Positions 8,494 through 18,675 of a stretch of DNA of 53,544 bases are shown here, piece by piece. Source of the DNA: Variovorax sp. CF313. Its GTDB lineage: Bacteria > Pseudomonadota > Gammaproteobacteria > Burkholderiales > Burkholderiaceae_C. The stretch's first letter is position 1. Each line of letters starts with the position of its first letter. The DNA lies in assembly GCF_000282635.1 (NCBI RefSeq), contig NZ_AKIW01000025.1, forward strand, positions 1-53,544. Reading direction: 5' to 3'. Position numbers and translations under genes: made by a program. The notes below the pieces were generated by a model. It was given only the letters and a program-made list of their open reading frames with translations, had not been told where the DNA came from and did not search any database.

Positions 8494-9393
8494 ATGTCCA
8501 CCGTGCTTCCCATCTCTTCCGCCGTTGCCGTCGAACCCTTGCCGGCCCAGCGCTCTCGCGGCTACTGGGTCTCGGTGTGGCTGCGTCTGCGGCGCGACCC
8601 GGTCGCCGTCGGCGCGGCCATCGTCGTGTTGCTGCTGATCGCGCTCGCTGTCTTCGGCCCATGGTTCGCGCCGGCCGACCCCTACCAGTCGTCGATGCTC
8701 AAGCGCCTCAAGCCCATAGGCACCGAGGGCCTTCCGCTGGGCAGCGACGAGCTGGGCCGCGACATGCTCTCGCGCCTTATCGTCGGCGCGCGGCTGTCGC
8801 TGTTCATCGGCATCACGCCAGTGCTGTGCGCCTTCGTGCTGGGCACGATCATCGGCATCGTCGCCGGTTATGCGGGCGGGCTGACCAACACGCTGATCAT
8901 GCGCACCATCGACGTGTTCTACGCCTTTCCCTCGGTGCTGCTGGCCATCGCCCTGTCGGGCACGCTGGGTGCGGGGGTGGTCAATTCGTTGATCTCGCTG
9001 ACCATCGTGTTCATTCCGCAGATCGCGCGCGTGGCCGAGAGCGTCACCACGCAGGTGCGCACTCGCGACTACGTGGAAGCGGCGCGCGCTTCGGGCGCCA
9101 GCCCCTTCATCATCGTGCGGGTGCATGTGCTGGGCAATGTGCTCGGGCCGATCTTCGTCTACGCCACCAGCCTGATCGCGGTGTCGATGATCCTGGCCTC
9201 GGGCCTGTCGTTCCTGGGTTTGGGCGTGAAACCGCCGGAACCCGAATGGGGCCTGATGCTCAACACGCTGCGCACTGCGATCTACGTGCAGCCATGGGTC
9301 GCTGCGTTGCCGGGCGCGATGATCTTCATCACTTCGATCTCTTTCAACATCCTGTCCGACGGGCTTCGCTCGGCGATGGACAACAAGGGGTGA
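8494..9393 (+). CDS. ABC transporter permease, DppC-like
   Basis: This is a 299-residue partner permease. DppC/OppC landmarks are the N-terminal cytoplasmic stretch, the periplasmic block LPLGSDELGRDMLSRLIVGA, and the EAA loop DYVEAARASGASPFIIVRVH. The C-terminal LSFLGLGVKPPEPEWGLML is also characteristic. It pairs with the upstream DppB-like permease to form the channel and is followed four bases later by the first ATPase gene. Confidence 0.93.
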   Translation: MSTVLPISSAVAVEPLPAQRSRGYWVSVWLRLRRDPVAVGAAIVVLLLIALAVFGPWFAPADPYQSSMLKRLKPIGTEGLPLGSDELGRDMLSRLIVGARLSLFIGITPVLCAFVLGTIIGIVAGYAGGLTNTLIMRTIDVFYAFPSVLLAIALSGTLGAGVVNSLISLTIVFIPQIARVAESVTTQVRTRDYVEAARASGASPFIIVRVHVLGNVLGPIFVYATSLIAVSMILASGLSFLGLGVKPPEPEWGLMLNTLRTAIYVQPWVAALPGAMIFITSISFNILSDGLRSAMDNKG

Positions 9394-9397
9394 AGCC

Positions 9398-10434
<1,037 letters not shown>

Positions 10435-10438
<4 letters not shown>

Positions 10439-11445
10439 GCGACAACGATAAACCGATGGTCCGCCTGCGCGACCTCAGCGTCACCTTCAGCGGAGGTCGC
10501 AAGCCGGTGCACGCCGTCAGCGGCGTGAGCCTTGAAGTGCAGCGCGGCGAGGTCGTCGCGCTGATCGGTGAATCCGGCTCAGGCAAGAGCGTGACCATGC
10601 GCACCCTGCTGCGACTGCACCCCGAGCGCCGCACCCGCATGGGCGGCACGGTGCAGGTGGCCGGGCGCGACGTGCTCGCGATGTCGCAGCGCGAGCTGGC
10701 CGACTTCCGCGGCAAGGTCGCATCGATGATTTTCCAGGAGCCGCTGCTGGCGCTCGATCCGGTGTATTCGGTGGGCGCGCAGATCGTCGAGTCGATCCGA
10801 CGGCACGAATCGGTCACGCAGGCCGAGGCGCAACAACGCGCGCTGGCGCTGTTCGAGCGCGTGCGCATTCCGAGCCCCGAACGGCGCCTGCAGGCCTATC
10901 CGCACGAGATGTCGGGCGGCATGCGCCAGCGCGCCATGATCGCGCTGGCACTCGCCTGCAAGCCCCAGCTGCTGCTGGCCGACGAGCCCACCACCGCGCT
11001 CGACGCCACGGTGCAGATCCAGATCCTGCTGCTGCTGCGCGAGCTGCAACGCTACCTGGGGCTGTCGGTGATCTTCGTCACGCACGACATCGGTGCCGCC
11101 GTCGAGGTGGCCGATCGCATCGCCGTGATGTATGCGGGCCGCATCGTCGAGGAAGGCACTGCGCGCGAGCTGATCCGCTCGCCGCGCCATCCGTACACGA
11201 TTGCACTGCTCAAGAGCCGCGCGCATGGTGCGCTGGCACGCGGCACGCGGCTGGAAACCATCGGCGGCGCGCCGCCCGACCTGTCCGCGTTGCCGCCCGG
11301 CTGTGCCTTTGCCGAGCGCTGTGCGCTCGCGAGCGATGCCTGCCGCGCGGCGCAGCCGTCGGTGCTCGAGCTTGCACCCAGTCATCGCGTGCGCTGCATT
11401 CATACCGATGCGGCGGCGGCCATCGCGCCGGTGCTCGTCGCCTGA
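10435..11445 (+). CDS. ABC transporter ATP-binding protein, DppD-like
   Basis: This 336-residue ATPase has Walker [10 protein letters not shown] (45-53), Q-loop [13 protein letters not shown], signature [15 protein letters not shown] and Walker [13 protein letters not shown]. The C-terminus again has the dipeptide/oligopeptide domain with [15 protein letters not shown]. It starts at the ATGA overlap with the DppF-like gene, which fixes ATG 10435 and implies translational coupling. Together the two ATPases energise the permease pair. Confidence 0.93.
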
Positions 11446-11476
11446 CTGACCACCCCCACACGCCCCATCCATCGCC

Positions 11477-12655
11477 ATGCCCCTGCACGACCCCGCCCAC
11501 GCCTTCGTTCCGTACCCCGATGCGCCAGTGCCGCGCGCTGCGACCGGTCCGCTCGTCGACCTGAGCTTTGCAGCAAAAGACCTGTTCGATGTGGCCGGTT
11601 ACCCCACGGGCGGCGGCAACCCCATCGTGCTGGCGATGTCGGGCATCAAGACCCGCACCGCGCCCACGGTGCAGAAACTGCTCGATGCCGGCGCACGCTT
11701 CGCCGGCAAGACCGTGACCGACGAACTTGCGTTCTCGATGAACGGCAACAACGCGCACTTCGGCGCACCGGTCAATGGCGGCGCGCCGCTGCGCATCGCG
11801 GGCGGCTCGTCGTCGGGCTCGGCCTCGGCGGTGTCGTCGAATCTGTGCGACTTCGCGCTTGGTACCGACACCGGCGGCTCGGTGCGTGCGCCGGCCAACC
11901 ACTGCGGCCTGTACGGCCTGCGTCCGACGCACGGCCGCGTGAGCCTCGAAGGCGCGCTCGACCTGGCGCCGAGCTTCGACACCTGTGGCTGGTTTGCGCG
12001 CGACGTCGGCACATTTGCGCGCGTGGCCGATGTGCTGCTGGGTGCCGACGCGGCCACCTTGCCCGAGCGCGTGCGGCTGCTGCGGCCCGATGACGTCTGG
12101 GCGCTGGCCGTGCCCGCCGCGGCCGATGCGCTCCAGGGCGCGGCCGGCCGCGTGCAGGACCTGCTCGGCCCCGCGCAGGGCACGACGGTGGCGCTGGAAT
12201 CCTTCGACGCGATGTACTGGCACTTCCGCTACCTGCAGTCGCGCGAGGCCTGGCTCACCGACGGACCGTTGATCGAGCGCTACGCGCCGCCGCTCGGACC
12301 GGGCGTGGCCGAGCGCTTTGCCTGGTCGCGCGAAGTGACCGATGCGCAGGTGACGACCGCGCGCATTTTCCGCACGGCCTTTCGCGCGCACCTGACCCAC
12401 CTGCTCGGCACCGACGGCGTGCTGCTCCTGCCGACCATGCCAGACATCGCGCCGCTGCGCAGCGACAGCGAGGCTTCGATGGAGGACTACCGCAACCGCG
12501 CGATCCGCATGCTGTGCATTGCGGGCCTGGCGGGCTTTCCGCAGCTGTCGATTCCGCTGGCCACGCGCGAGGGTGCGCCGCTGGGTATTTCGCTGCTCGG
12601 GCCGGCCGGGTCGGACCGGTCGCTGGTTGCGCTGGCACAGCGAATCGTGGGCTGA
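11477..12655 (+). CDS. Amidase-signature hydrolase
   Basis: This 392-residue amidase belongs to the AS superfamily, which hydrolyses carboxamides using a Ser-cisSer-Lys triad. All three are visible: Lys34 in FAAKDLF, cis-Ser111 in GGSSSGSAS and nucleophile Ser135 in GTDTGGSVRAPA. The 24-residue spacing between the serines is that of the family. No allophanate-hydrolase C-terminal domain is present. It follows the ABC operon after 31 bases and probably acts on the imported compound in the cytoplasm. It converges with allA, which acts on a ureide, so purine or ureide catabolism is a reasonable but unproven context. Confidence 0.9.
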   Translation: MPLHDPAHAFVPYPDAPVPRAATGPLVDLSFAAKDLFDVAGYPTGGGNPIVLAMSGIKTRTAPTVQKLLDAGARFAGKTVTDELAFSMNGNNAHFGAPVNGGAPLRIAGGSSSGSASAVSSNLCDFALGTDTGGSVRAPANHCGLYGLRPTHGRVSLEGALDLAPSFDTCGWFARDVGTFARVADVLLGADAATLPERVRLLRPDDVWALAVPAAADALQGAAGRVQDLLGPAQGTTVALESFDAMYWHFRYLQSREAWLTDGPLIERYAPPLGPGVAERFAWSREVTDAQVTTARIFRTAFRAHLTHLLGTDGVLLLPTMPDIAPLRSDSEASMEDYRNRAIRMLCIAGLAGFPQLSIPLATREGAPLGISLLGPAGSDRSLVALAQRIVG

Positions 12656-12669
12656 AGCCGGGGCTTCAG
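12652..12669. terminator. Bidirectional hairpin shared by two convergent genes
   Basis: CTGAAGCC-GG-GGCTTCAG is a perfect 8-bp inverted repeat that spans the stop codon of the amidase (12653-12655) and that of allA (12666-12668 on the minus strand). It has no T-run, so it is a weak or Rho-assisted terminator at best. The very compact convergent arrangement leaves no other room for one. Confidence 0.5.
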
Positions 12670-13181
12670 AGCCGCACGCTGCCGCTCTGCCGAAGAAGGC
12701 AGATGTCGCAATCGACGCCGCCCCCCGCGCGTTCGATCACCACGAAGTCGCCCGCATCCACCGCCAGCAGCGCGTGATGCCAGGTGCCGGGCGCAAGCAC
12801 CACGCCCTGGCGCCCGTCGGTGACGAAGGCCGCGAGTTGCTTCGCTGACGTGGGCGCCTCGCCCGCGCGGGCGACCACGATCACGAAGCGCCTGTCGCCC
12901 AGCGGCACGAAGGTCTGGCTGCCGAGCGCATGGCGCTCCATCTCCGATACCTCGTGCGGAAAGCGCCGCGCCTGCGCGCGGAACAGCGCCAGCATCGGCC
13001 GGCCGCCTTCGGCGTCGAGCCGCAGGTCGTCGAGCAGGTCGAAGCGCCGCGCATTGCCGCCGTTGATGGGCCGGCCTTCGACGGCGGGCGCCTCGATCGC
13101 GATGCCATACGGCGTGAAGGCTTGGGAAGTCAACGGCTTCGCCACGAGTGCCACGGCGCCTGTTGGGAGGTCATTGTTCAT
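12666..13181 (-). CDS. allA: Ureidoglycolate lyase
   Basis: This 171-residue protein of the AllA/ureidoglycolate hydrolase family splits ureidoglycolate into glyoxylate and urea in allantoin degradation. Family blocks visible are PLTSQAFTPYGIAIE, HALGSQTFVPLGDRRFVIVV and the metal/substrate segment VVLAPGTWHHALLAVDAGDFVVIER. The ATG at 13181 is preferred because the 28 codons upstream read as low-quality Cys/His-rich sequence. It converges on the amidase of the ABC operon. Confidence 0.92.
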   Translation of the reverse strand: MNNDLPTGAVALVAKPLTSQAFTPYGIAIEAPAVEGRPINGGNARRFDLLDDLRLDAEGGRPMLALFRAQARRFPHEVSEMERHALGSQTFVPLGDRRFVIVVARAGEAPTSAKQLAAFVTDGRQGVVLAPGTWHHALLAVDAGDFVVIERAGGGVDCDICLLRQSGSVRL

Positions 13182-13507
13182 GTCTCGATTGCAGCAGAAA
13201 TGTGGCCCACGCGGGTCATGTGCCGGGTGTGACCGGCACGCTGCCGACTGAGCCGAACATGGCATTTGGCGAGGCGACCGGTATCCTCAAAAAGCGACTC
13301 CGGCTGAGAGGGACTTTCCTACGATGCCCGGCGGCAGGCGCTTTGTCATGAGCGGTCGCAGGAGCGGCGGGGCGTTTGTCTCGGTGGAGAAGGGGCGAAC
13401 CGCTCATGTGCGCATGCGGTGCAACTTCTACAGTGACTTGACGGCCAAACGCTCTGTGCTCAGACGGTAGAAAGCGGTGCCGGTTCGTCGACACACTGGA
13501 GAAGCGC
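13182..13507. other. Intergenic region without a recognisable gene
   Basis: These 326 bases hold the allA promoter side and the leader of the small ORFs that follow. I see no conserved protein, RNA or terminator. CTGAGAGG at about 13301 superficially recalls a thi-box but the rest of that motif is missing. Confidence 0.5.
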
Positions 13508-13600
13508 ATGAAATCGCACAGTCTGCCACCAGGAGCTTTCGCTCACGGACTGCAACGCTTCGATCCACTCATGCTTCAGAGACCATGCCCGCTGTCTTGA
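13508..13600 (+). CDS. Possible 30-residue leader ORF
   Basis: ATG at 13508 has a good ribosome site, GGAGA, five bases upstream. It encodes a 30-residue peptide starting MKSHSLPPGAFAHG and stopping at TGA 13598-13600, where TGATG overlaps the ATG of the next ORF. The arrangement suggests translational coupling, with the leader carrying the only strong ribosome site. The peptide itself shows no recognisable feature. Confidence 0.35.
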   Translation: MKSHSLPPGAFAHGLQRFDPLMLQRPCPLS

Positions 13601-13812
13601 TGGATTCCGATCTGCCTGAAGGCTGGAGCTGCTCGGTAGAGCTCGAGATTTCTCTTGATGGCGCCTACACCGCGCGGGCCGAACTGCGGCACGAAATCAC
13701 GCGGTGCTGCGTGCTGTTGGTTACCCAGCAGCCGACCCGTGAAGCCGCGATCGAATGCATGAAGTCGCGTGCCTCTCGCTTCATAGAGGAATGGAATGCA
13801 AGATCGCCATAG
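13600..13812 (+). CDS. Small hypothetical protein
   Basis: This 70-residue protein begins MDSDLPEGWSCSVELEIS. The alternating pattern (SCSVELEISLDGAYTARAELR) suggests a small beta-sheet, followed by a helix rich in Arg and Glu (EAAIECMKSRASRFIEEWNA). ATG 13600 is preferred because it overlaps the stop of the short leader ORF; ATG 13585 in the same frame is possible. I cannot assign a function. Confidence 0.5.
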   Translation: MDSDLPEGWSCSVELEISLDGAYTARAELRHEITRCCVLLVTQQPTREAAIECMKSRASRFIEEWNARSP

Positions 13813-14201
13813 CATGGTGTTACGCGACGCGGCATCCGAAGGCGGGCGCACGTACATATCGGGGGCGCTCATGCTGTAAGCCACTCCTTATGTGGCTCAA
13901 CAGCGGGCATCTGGCGCTCGCATCCGAGGCATGCATTCCCGCAATCGTGCCGCCGTCCCTGACGGCTCAAAAGGGCCGTTGTCGAATCGCGCTCAATGAC
14001 TTAGTCGACCTCTGCAGATTCGGCGCATCCTGCTCGGTGCGTTGGGATGAATCGTGATTGACTAGCAGAAGTCCGCTTCGCGCTCGAGCGACTGCTGAAG
14101 TATCAGCTACCGGGCCAAGAGCCGCCAGTTGCAGCAGTAGGAAGCAGCCCATGTCGACAAGCGCGGCGCAATACCGCTGCATGTCCGTTTCGAAGAACCT
14201 G
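13813..14201. other. Intergenic region without a recognisable gene
   Basis: These 389 bases between two orphan genes show no credible open frame, RNA or repeat. The GC content falls toward the right, where the lower-GC orphan gene begins, so this may be the edge of an acquired segment. Confidence 0.4.
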
Positions 14202-14834
14202 TTAGGCATCAACCCAGCCTCTTGTGAAACGTGCAAAGTTGTACTCGTCGATGACCTTAATCGCGCTAGATCCGTCAGCGCCATTCTGCAAATTTTTCGA
14301 CAAACCAGTTGCAATGGCTTTCGTCATCCACAGGAAATCGAGATACTTTCCGACAGGGTCTTTTGCGTAGTGACAGCCGTAGCCGCGTGCGATCTTGTCG
14401 TCCCAAAGAGGCAAGAAACTTGGGGCCAGAAGATGCAGCGCTTTAGCAGTGGCAACGGGACTCTGCGTTCCCTTTTTAGATCCGCTCCGAATCGCCAGCG
14501 CAGCAGAAAAACCTTTGAAGAGCCTTCGAACGAGAGACTCGTCAGCTTCGCCGAATTCCAAGATGTTCCGCGTACGGAGGCTCTCCAGATAGGACATATT
14601 CTTCTCTATGCATCGCTCAAGCTTAAAGAAGTCAAACTGCCCATACCGATAGAAGGCTTGGTTCCAGGTGAGAAGGAGAACACCCATTCCGTCTGCCACC
14701 TCCCGCGCGTTTCCCCAGTGGTGATTCACCAAGAAGGTAGCAGTTTTGTACATGGCTTCGCGAGGAAGGTTCTTCCTGAATGCCTTGCTGCCGCGCAGGA
14801 TTACTCTCTGTCCAGGCAAATCCTTGGCTGTCAT
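14202..14834 (-). CDS. Orphan protein of unknown function, lower GC than its surroundings
   Basis: This 210-residue protein starts MTAKDLPGQRV; AGGAG lies eight bases before ATG 14834, and GTG 14837 is an alternative start. It appears all-alpha and soluble. A conspicuous block is ATAKALHLLAPSFLPLWDDK, followed by IARGYGCHYAKDP. No signal peptide or membrane helix is seen. Codons ending in A or T are frequent, unlike the neighbours, which points to horizontal acquisition. I recall lone proteins with an 'LHLL-P-xFxPLWD' core from scattered genomes but cannot name a family. Confidence 0.75.
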   Translation of the reverse strand: MTAKDLPGQRVILRGSKAFRKNLPREAMYKTATFLVNHHWGNAREVADGMGVLLLTWNQAFYRYGQFDFFKLERCIEKNMSYLESLRTRNILEFGEADESLVRRLFKGFSAALAIRSGSKKGTQSPVATAKALHLLAPSFLPLWDDKIARGYGCHYAKDPVGKYLDFLWMTKAIATGLSKNLQNGADGSSAIKVIDEYNFARFTRGWVDA

Positions 14835-14918
14835 CACTCTTGCTCCTTTTATTCCTATCGCAATGCAGCAGTTCAGCCGCCCGCGACGCCAGCACCTTCA
14901 ACGGCTTGCATGGGAGCT

Positions 14919-15239
14919 TTACCAAACAATCTTTTTCTCGTTTCCCCAACCTTCGCGCCCCGTCTTTACGCCCCTGTGTTCCGGCGTCGCCTGGATGCGG
15001 AAGACAAGGCGCCCGTTCTCAGGGCCGCCTTGGTGTACGCGAAAGCCAACGATCTTTCCGCCGAATCGGGGCGGCTCGTTCTGGCCGTCATGAAGGTAAA
15101 GGTCTCCGCCCTCGGCCACGAGCCGTTCGGCGGTCGGCACTGAGACGACCCAATAGCCGCAGTCGTATTCGTACGGGTTGGCGGCGTCTTTGACTTTGTG
15201 GGTGTTTCCGAGGCGTTCGACGAGGTGAAGGGCTGGCAT
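14919..15239 (-). CDS. Small hypothetical protein (106 residues)
   Basis: Starts MPALHLVERLGN with AGGAG nine bases upstream. The sequence NPYEYDCGYWVVSVPTAERL, then LYLHDGQNEPPRFGGKIVGF and NGRLVFRIQATPEH, suggests a compact beta-rich domain in which a ligand-like surface pairs with a GGKI/VGFRVH core. It lacks a signal peptide. It shares orientation with the orphan gene downstream (85 bases apart), so the two may be co-transcribed. Function unknown. Confidence 0.7.
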   Translation of the reverse strand: MPALHLVERLGNTHKVKDAANPYEYDCGYWVVSVPTAERLVAEGGDLYLHDGQNEPPRFGGKIVGFRVHQGGPENGRLVFRIQATPEHRGVKTGREGWGNEKKIVW

Positions 15240-15388
15240 TCGGTTCGCTCCTGTGAGCAGCAATTGTGCAATCGACCGAGGCGAGCCCGTCAAATCGAAG
15301 TCGATGTCCGGTGCTCGCTGCGCTCCGCGGCAGCTCTGCCGATGCCTGCAGGCGGTAGCGAAATGCTCGCCCGGGGCTCGATGGAGCC

Positions 15389-16957
15389 TCAGTGCCCGCG
15401 AGCCACGCCGGGCAACACGTCCTGTGCGGGCGAGGCGCGCCGACGACCGAGTACCGCAAGGCTGAGCCCTGCGGTCAACGAAGCTCCGAGCCCGCCGTAC
15501 AGCATGACCCATCCGAAGCCATGGGTCACGGCGGCCTGGAGGATCGCGCCGGCGGCATCCGGTGCAGCCAGCGTCGCCAACATCTGCTGCGCGCCCGCCA
15601 CGTCCCCGCCGGCAAGCCGCTCGGCCAGCGCACGCAGCCGCGCTGCATCGAGCGCCGGCCCCAGCGCCGTGCGCAGCGCGGCCAGGATGCCCGCCACGAG
15701 CACCAGCCCCATCACGGCGATGTTGATGGCCAGGGTGATGAGGCGTGCGCTGACGTCCATGCCCGAGGCCATGCCGGCGCGGTTGGCGGGCACCGAGGCG
15801 GTGGTCATGTTGGTCGCGGGCGTGGTGGTCAGGCCCAGACCGATGCCGGCGATCAGCGCGCCGGGCAACACCGTCCAGTTGCCCAGGTGCGTGAGGCTGC
15901 TGCCCAGCTTCATCAGCGCGAAGCCCAGGCCGATCAGGAACAGGCCGGCGGGGATCACGAAGCGCGCCTGGTAGCGCAGCAGCAGCCATTGCGCGATCGG
16001 CGGCATCACAAGAAAGGGCACCGTGTAGAACAGGAGCGCCAGCCCGGCAGTGGTGGTGTCGTAGCCCAGGCCGGCGGAGAAGTACAGCGGCAGGTAGATC
16101 ATGAACGGCCAGTAGCTGCAGTTCATGCCGATGCAGCCGAGGATGGCGCCCGAGAAGTCGCGGATCTTGAACACCGAGAAGTCGAACATCGGATGCGGAT
16201 GCAATCGCTCGACCGCGACGAACGCGATCAGGCTGAACACCGTTGCCGCTGCCAAGCCCAGCGCGGCCGTGCTGGTCCAGCCCAGGCCCTCTCCCTGCGT
16301 GATGAGGGAGGTGAGCCCGAGCACCGCGACGGTCAGCGTGGCGATGCCGGCGAGGTCCAGCTTCTGCTGGCGGGCCTGCGGGTCGCTGGACTCCGCCACG
16401 CCGGCCATGATCAGTGCCAGGCCCAGCAACGTCAGCGGCGCGTGCACCAGGAAGACCCAGTGCCAGCTGGCCAGCGCGACGATGACGCCGCCGATCACCG
16501 GGCCGAAGCCCAGACCGATGCCGGCTACCACGCCCCAGATCGCGAAGGCGCGGCCGCGTGCCTTGCCGTCGGGGAACTGGTGCGACAGGATCGCAATGGA
16601 GCAGATGAACATCGCGCCGCCGGCCATGCCCTGCAAGAAGCGGCTGGCGATCAGCACCGCTGTGCTGGGCGCCAGGCCGCACAGCAGCGATGCGATGCCG
16701 AAGGCCATTACGGTGAGCGCGAACACGCGGCGCCGCCCGTAGCGGTCGGCCAGCGTGCCGGTGGCCATCAGCACCGTGGTGCAGGCGATGGTGTAGGCGT
16801 TCATGATCCATTGCAGGTCCTGGAAGTCGGCGTGCAGCCGCGCTTCCAGTACCGGCAGGATGATCGGCACGCTGGAGATCTCCAGGCCGAACAACAGTGC
16901 CGCCAGGCAAATGGCGGCCAGCGCAAGGGTGGGATGGCGAGGGGTGGAAGAAGACAT
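15389..16957 (-). CDS. MFS transporter, DHA2 (14-span) drug:H+ antiporter type
   Basis: This 522-residue integral membrane protein has about 14 predicted spans. Motif A between spans 2 and 3 reads GTLADRYGRRRVFAL, and motif C in span 5 reads GIGLGFGPVIGG. These are hallmarks of EmrB/QacA-like exporters that expel toxic compounds in exchange for protons. No EmrA-type adaptor gene is adjacent, so it likely exports to the periplasm alone. It is divergent from a LysR regulator 131 bases away, the usual arrangement for inducible efflux. Confidence 0.92.
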   Translation of the reverse strand: MSSSTPRHPTLALAAICLAALLFGLEISSVPIILPVLEARLHADFQDLQWIMNAYTIACTTVLMATGTLADRYGRRRVFALTVMAFGIASLLCGLAPSTAVLIASRFLQGMAGGAMFICSIAILSHQFPDGKARGRAFAIWGVVAGIGLGFGPVIGGVIVALASWHWVFLVHAPLTLLGLALIMAGVAESSDPQARQQKLDLAGIATLTVAVLGLTSLITQGEGLGWTSTAALGLAAATVFSLIAFVAVERLHPHPMFDFSVFKIRDFSGAILGCIGMNCSYWPFMIYLPLYFSAGLGYDTTTAGLALLFYTVPFLVMPPIAQWLLLRYQARFVIPAGLFLIGLGFALMKLGSSLTHLGNWTVLPGALIAGIGLGLTTTPATNMTTASVPANRAGMASGMDVSARLITLAINIAVMGLVLVAGILAALRTALGPALDAARLRALAERLAGGDVAGAQQMLATLAAPDAAGAILQAAVTHGFGWVMLYGGLGASLTAGLSLAVLGRRRASPAQDVLPGVARGH

Positions 16958-17028
16958 CGGCGCGTCGTGAAAGGAAAGAAGGTCGACAGTGGAAACAGGA
17001 GGTTCCAGGCATTCTCAAGACCCTGATT

Positions 17029-17043
17029 TCATTACGCAAATGA
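17029..17043. promoter_or_regulatory. Candidate LysR operator between MFS and lysR genes
   Basis: TCAT-N7-ATGA within an AT-rich stretch forms an interrupted palindrome in the 131-bp divergent intergenic region, where a LysR-type regulator would be expected to bind. TTCATTA recurs at about 17072, near the lysR start. Confidence 0.4.
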
Positions 17044-17088
17044 TTAAATTTCCTTCCATTCAAGAAGCTGGTTCATTAATCTAGCGCC

Positions 17089-17994
17089 ATGAGCTTCGAC
17101 ACCGGCCTGCTGCAGGCATTCATCGCCGTCCACCAGGCCAACGGCTTCACCCGTGCCGCCGAGCAGTTGCACCTGACGCAATCGGCGGTCAGCCACCAGA
17201 TCCGCCGGCTGGAAGAACTGGTCGGGCGCCCGCTGTTCCACCGCACCACGCGGCGCCTGAGCCTGACCGCCGACGGCGAGGACTTCCTGCGCCATGCCGA
17301 GCGCATCCTTCAGGCGCAGGACGCGCTGACGCGGCACTTCCGCTGCTCGCCCATCGAAGGCACGGTGCGCTTCGGCGTGCCCGAGAGCTTCATGAGCGAG
17401 GGCCTGCCGCAGCTGTTGCGCCAGTTCTCGCGCAGTTGCCCCAACGTCCGGCTGGAGGTGAGCGTGGGTCTGACGCTCGACCTGGCCACGATGGTGCGCG
17501 AGCGCGAGCTCGACCTGGCGGTGGTGGTGTCGGTCTCGGGCGCGGTCGAGGGCACGCTGCTGCGGCGTCTGCCGATGGTATGGGCCGCTGCCGAGGGCTT
17601 CGAGCGCCCCGACGGCGCCTCGCTGCCGCTGGCCTATTCGCCGACGCCCTGCGTGTGCCGCCAGGTCAGCATCGATGCGCTGAACAAGGCCGGCATCCCC
17701 TGGCACGGCGCCTTCAGCTCGCACAGCCTGCAGGACCTGCGCACGGTCGCGCTGAGCGGCCTCGCGGTGGCCACGTTCACCCGCGACAACCTGCGCCCGG
17801 GCATGGTGGCGCTGGACGAGCGCGACGGCCTGCCCGCGCTGCCGACGCTGGACTTCACGCTGGCCTACGGCGAAGGCGACGCGAAGGAGCGCAGTCCGGC
17901 CGTGGTCGAGCTCGGCCGCCTGATCGAACAGGCCGAGTGGGCCCGCCAGGACAAGCCCGCGCGGCGACCACGCCGCACGCTGCGCGTGGCGTAA
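17089..17994 (+). CDS. LysR-family transcriptional regulator
   Basis: This 301-residue regulator has the N-terminal winged HTH (FIAVHQANGFTRAAEQLHLT followed by QSAVSHQIRRLEELVGRPLF) and a C-terminal periplasmic-binding-like effector domain (from about residue 90, FGVPESFMSEGLPQLLRQF). It is divergent from the MFS exporter gene and most likely controls it. The effector cannot be guessed. Confidence 0.93.
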   Translation: MSFDTGLLQAFIAVHQANGFTRAAEQLHLTQSAVSHQIRRLEELVGRPLFHRTTRRLSLTADGEDFLRHAERILQAQDALTRHFRCSPIEGTVRFGVPESFMSEGLPQLLRQFSRSCPNVRLEVSVGLTLDLATMVRERELDLAVVVSVSGAVEGTLLRRLPMVWAAAEGFERPDGASLPLAYSPTPCVCRQVSIDALNKAGIPWHGAFSSHSLQDLRTVALSGLAVATFTRDNLRPGMVALDERDGLPALPTLDFTLAYGEGDAKERSPAVVELGRLIEQAEWARQDKPARRPRRTLRVA

Positions 17995-18675
17995 CGCCGC
18001 CTCGACGCCTGGCTGAAACCGGACCACGCGAACCTGGAGGCCTCGTACGCGGTCCTCGATGAGCGCGAGCGCCCGTATTACGAGCACAGACTACGCGGCG
18101 TAGGGCTATGTGCGGCCGCCATTTGCCGACGGCAGCTTCAGACTGGCAATCGACATTCGCTTCTGGACAACGAATGCCGGCTGTAGCAGCAAGTGGCCAT
18201 AGGGACCAGCGGAGCACGGCCGACCGGTCTGCGGCCCGAACCCAGGCGTTCGCATTGACCGTGCACGGTGCCACCGCCATTGATTGCCTTCCTTGTTGAT
18301 GAGAACTGGTCCTGGTCCCGGCGCAGGCCATAGTCCGCCAGACGCACGGTATAGGTGGCCCGAGGCTCAGGCACTACATCTTCGAAGTTGAAGGGCACTT
18401 CGTTCAAGGCACGAGCAGAGGCAGAAGTAAGGCTCTATCAGATTCGCAAGAGATTCTTCGATCTCAAATGTTGATCTGCAAGGCGGCGCGTCCCTGCTCG
18501 ACATGCCACGGCAATGCAGCGATAAACTGGGATTTCAGCAGCTTCACGCTTGTGGCCAACCGCCAGTCGATCTACTTCAACTTTCACCACGAGAGCAACC
18601 TTGCGGCAAATGGTGCACTCCACCTTCGTCTCTTCAACGTCCTGCGACAGGACTGTGGACTTGTTCAGATCATTC
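17995..18675. other. Gene debris, no intact gene seen
   Basis: These 681 bases contain only short open frames. A readable piece after the lysR stop is LDAWLKPDHANLEASYAVLD on the plus strand. On the minus strand near 18407 there is MNEVPFNFEDVVPEPRATYT. Both look protein-like but break off quickly, so they are probably remnants of decayed genes. No repeat or RNA was recognised. Confidence 0.45.

Noticed and set aside
13296..13340. Possible TPP riboswitch from CTGAGAGG
   Set aside because: Only the short CTGAGA element is present; the partner thi-box sequences and thiamine genes are missing. The same letters before plsC (about 3520) are also incidental.
14058..15143. Plus-strand open frame of 361 codons
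   Set aside because: It overlaps two minus-strand genes that have good ribosome sites and protein-like sequence; this frame looks random.
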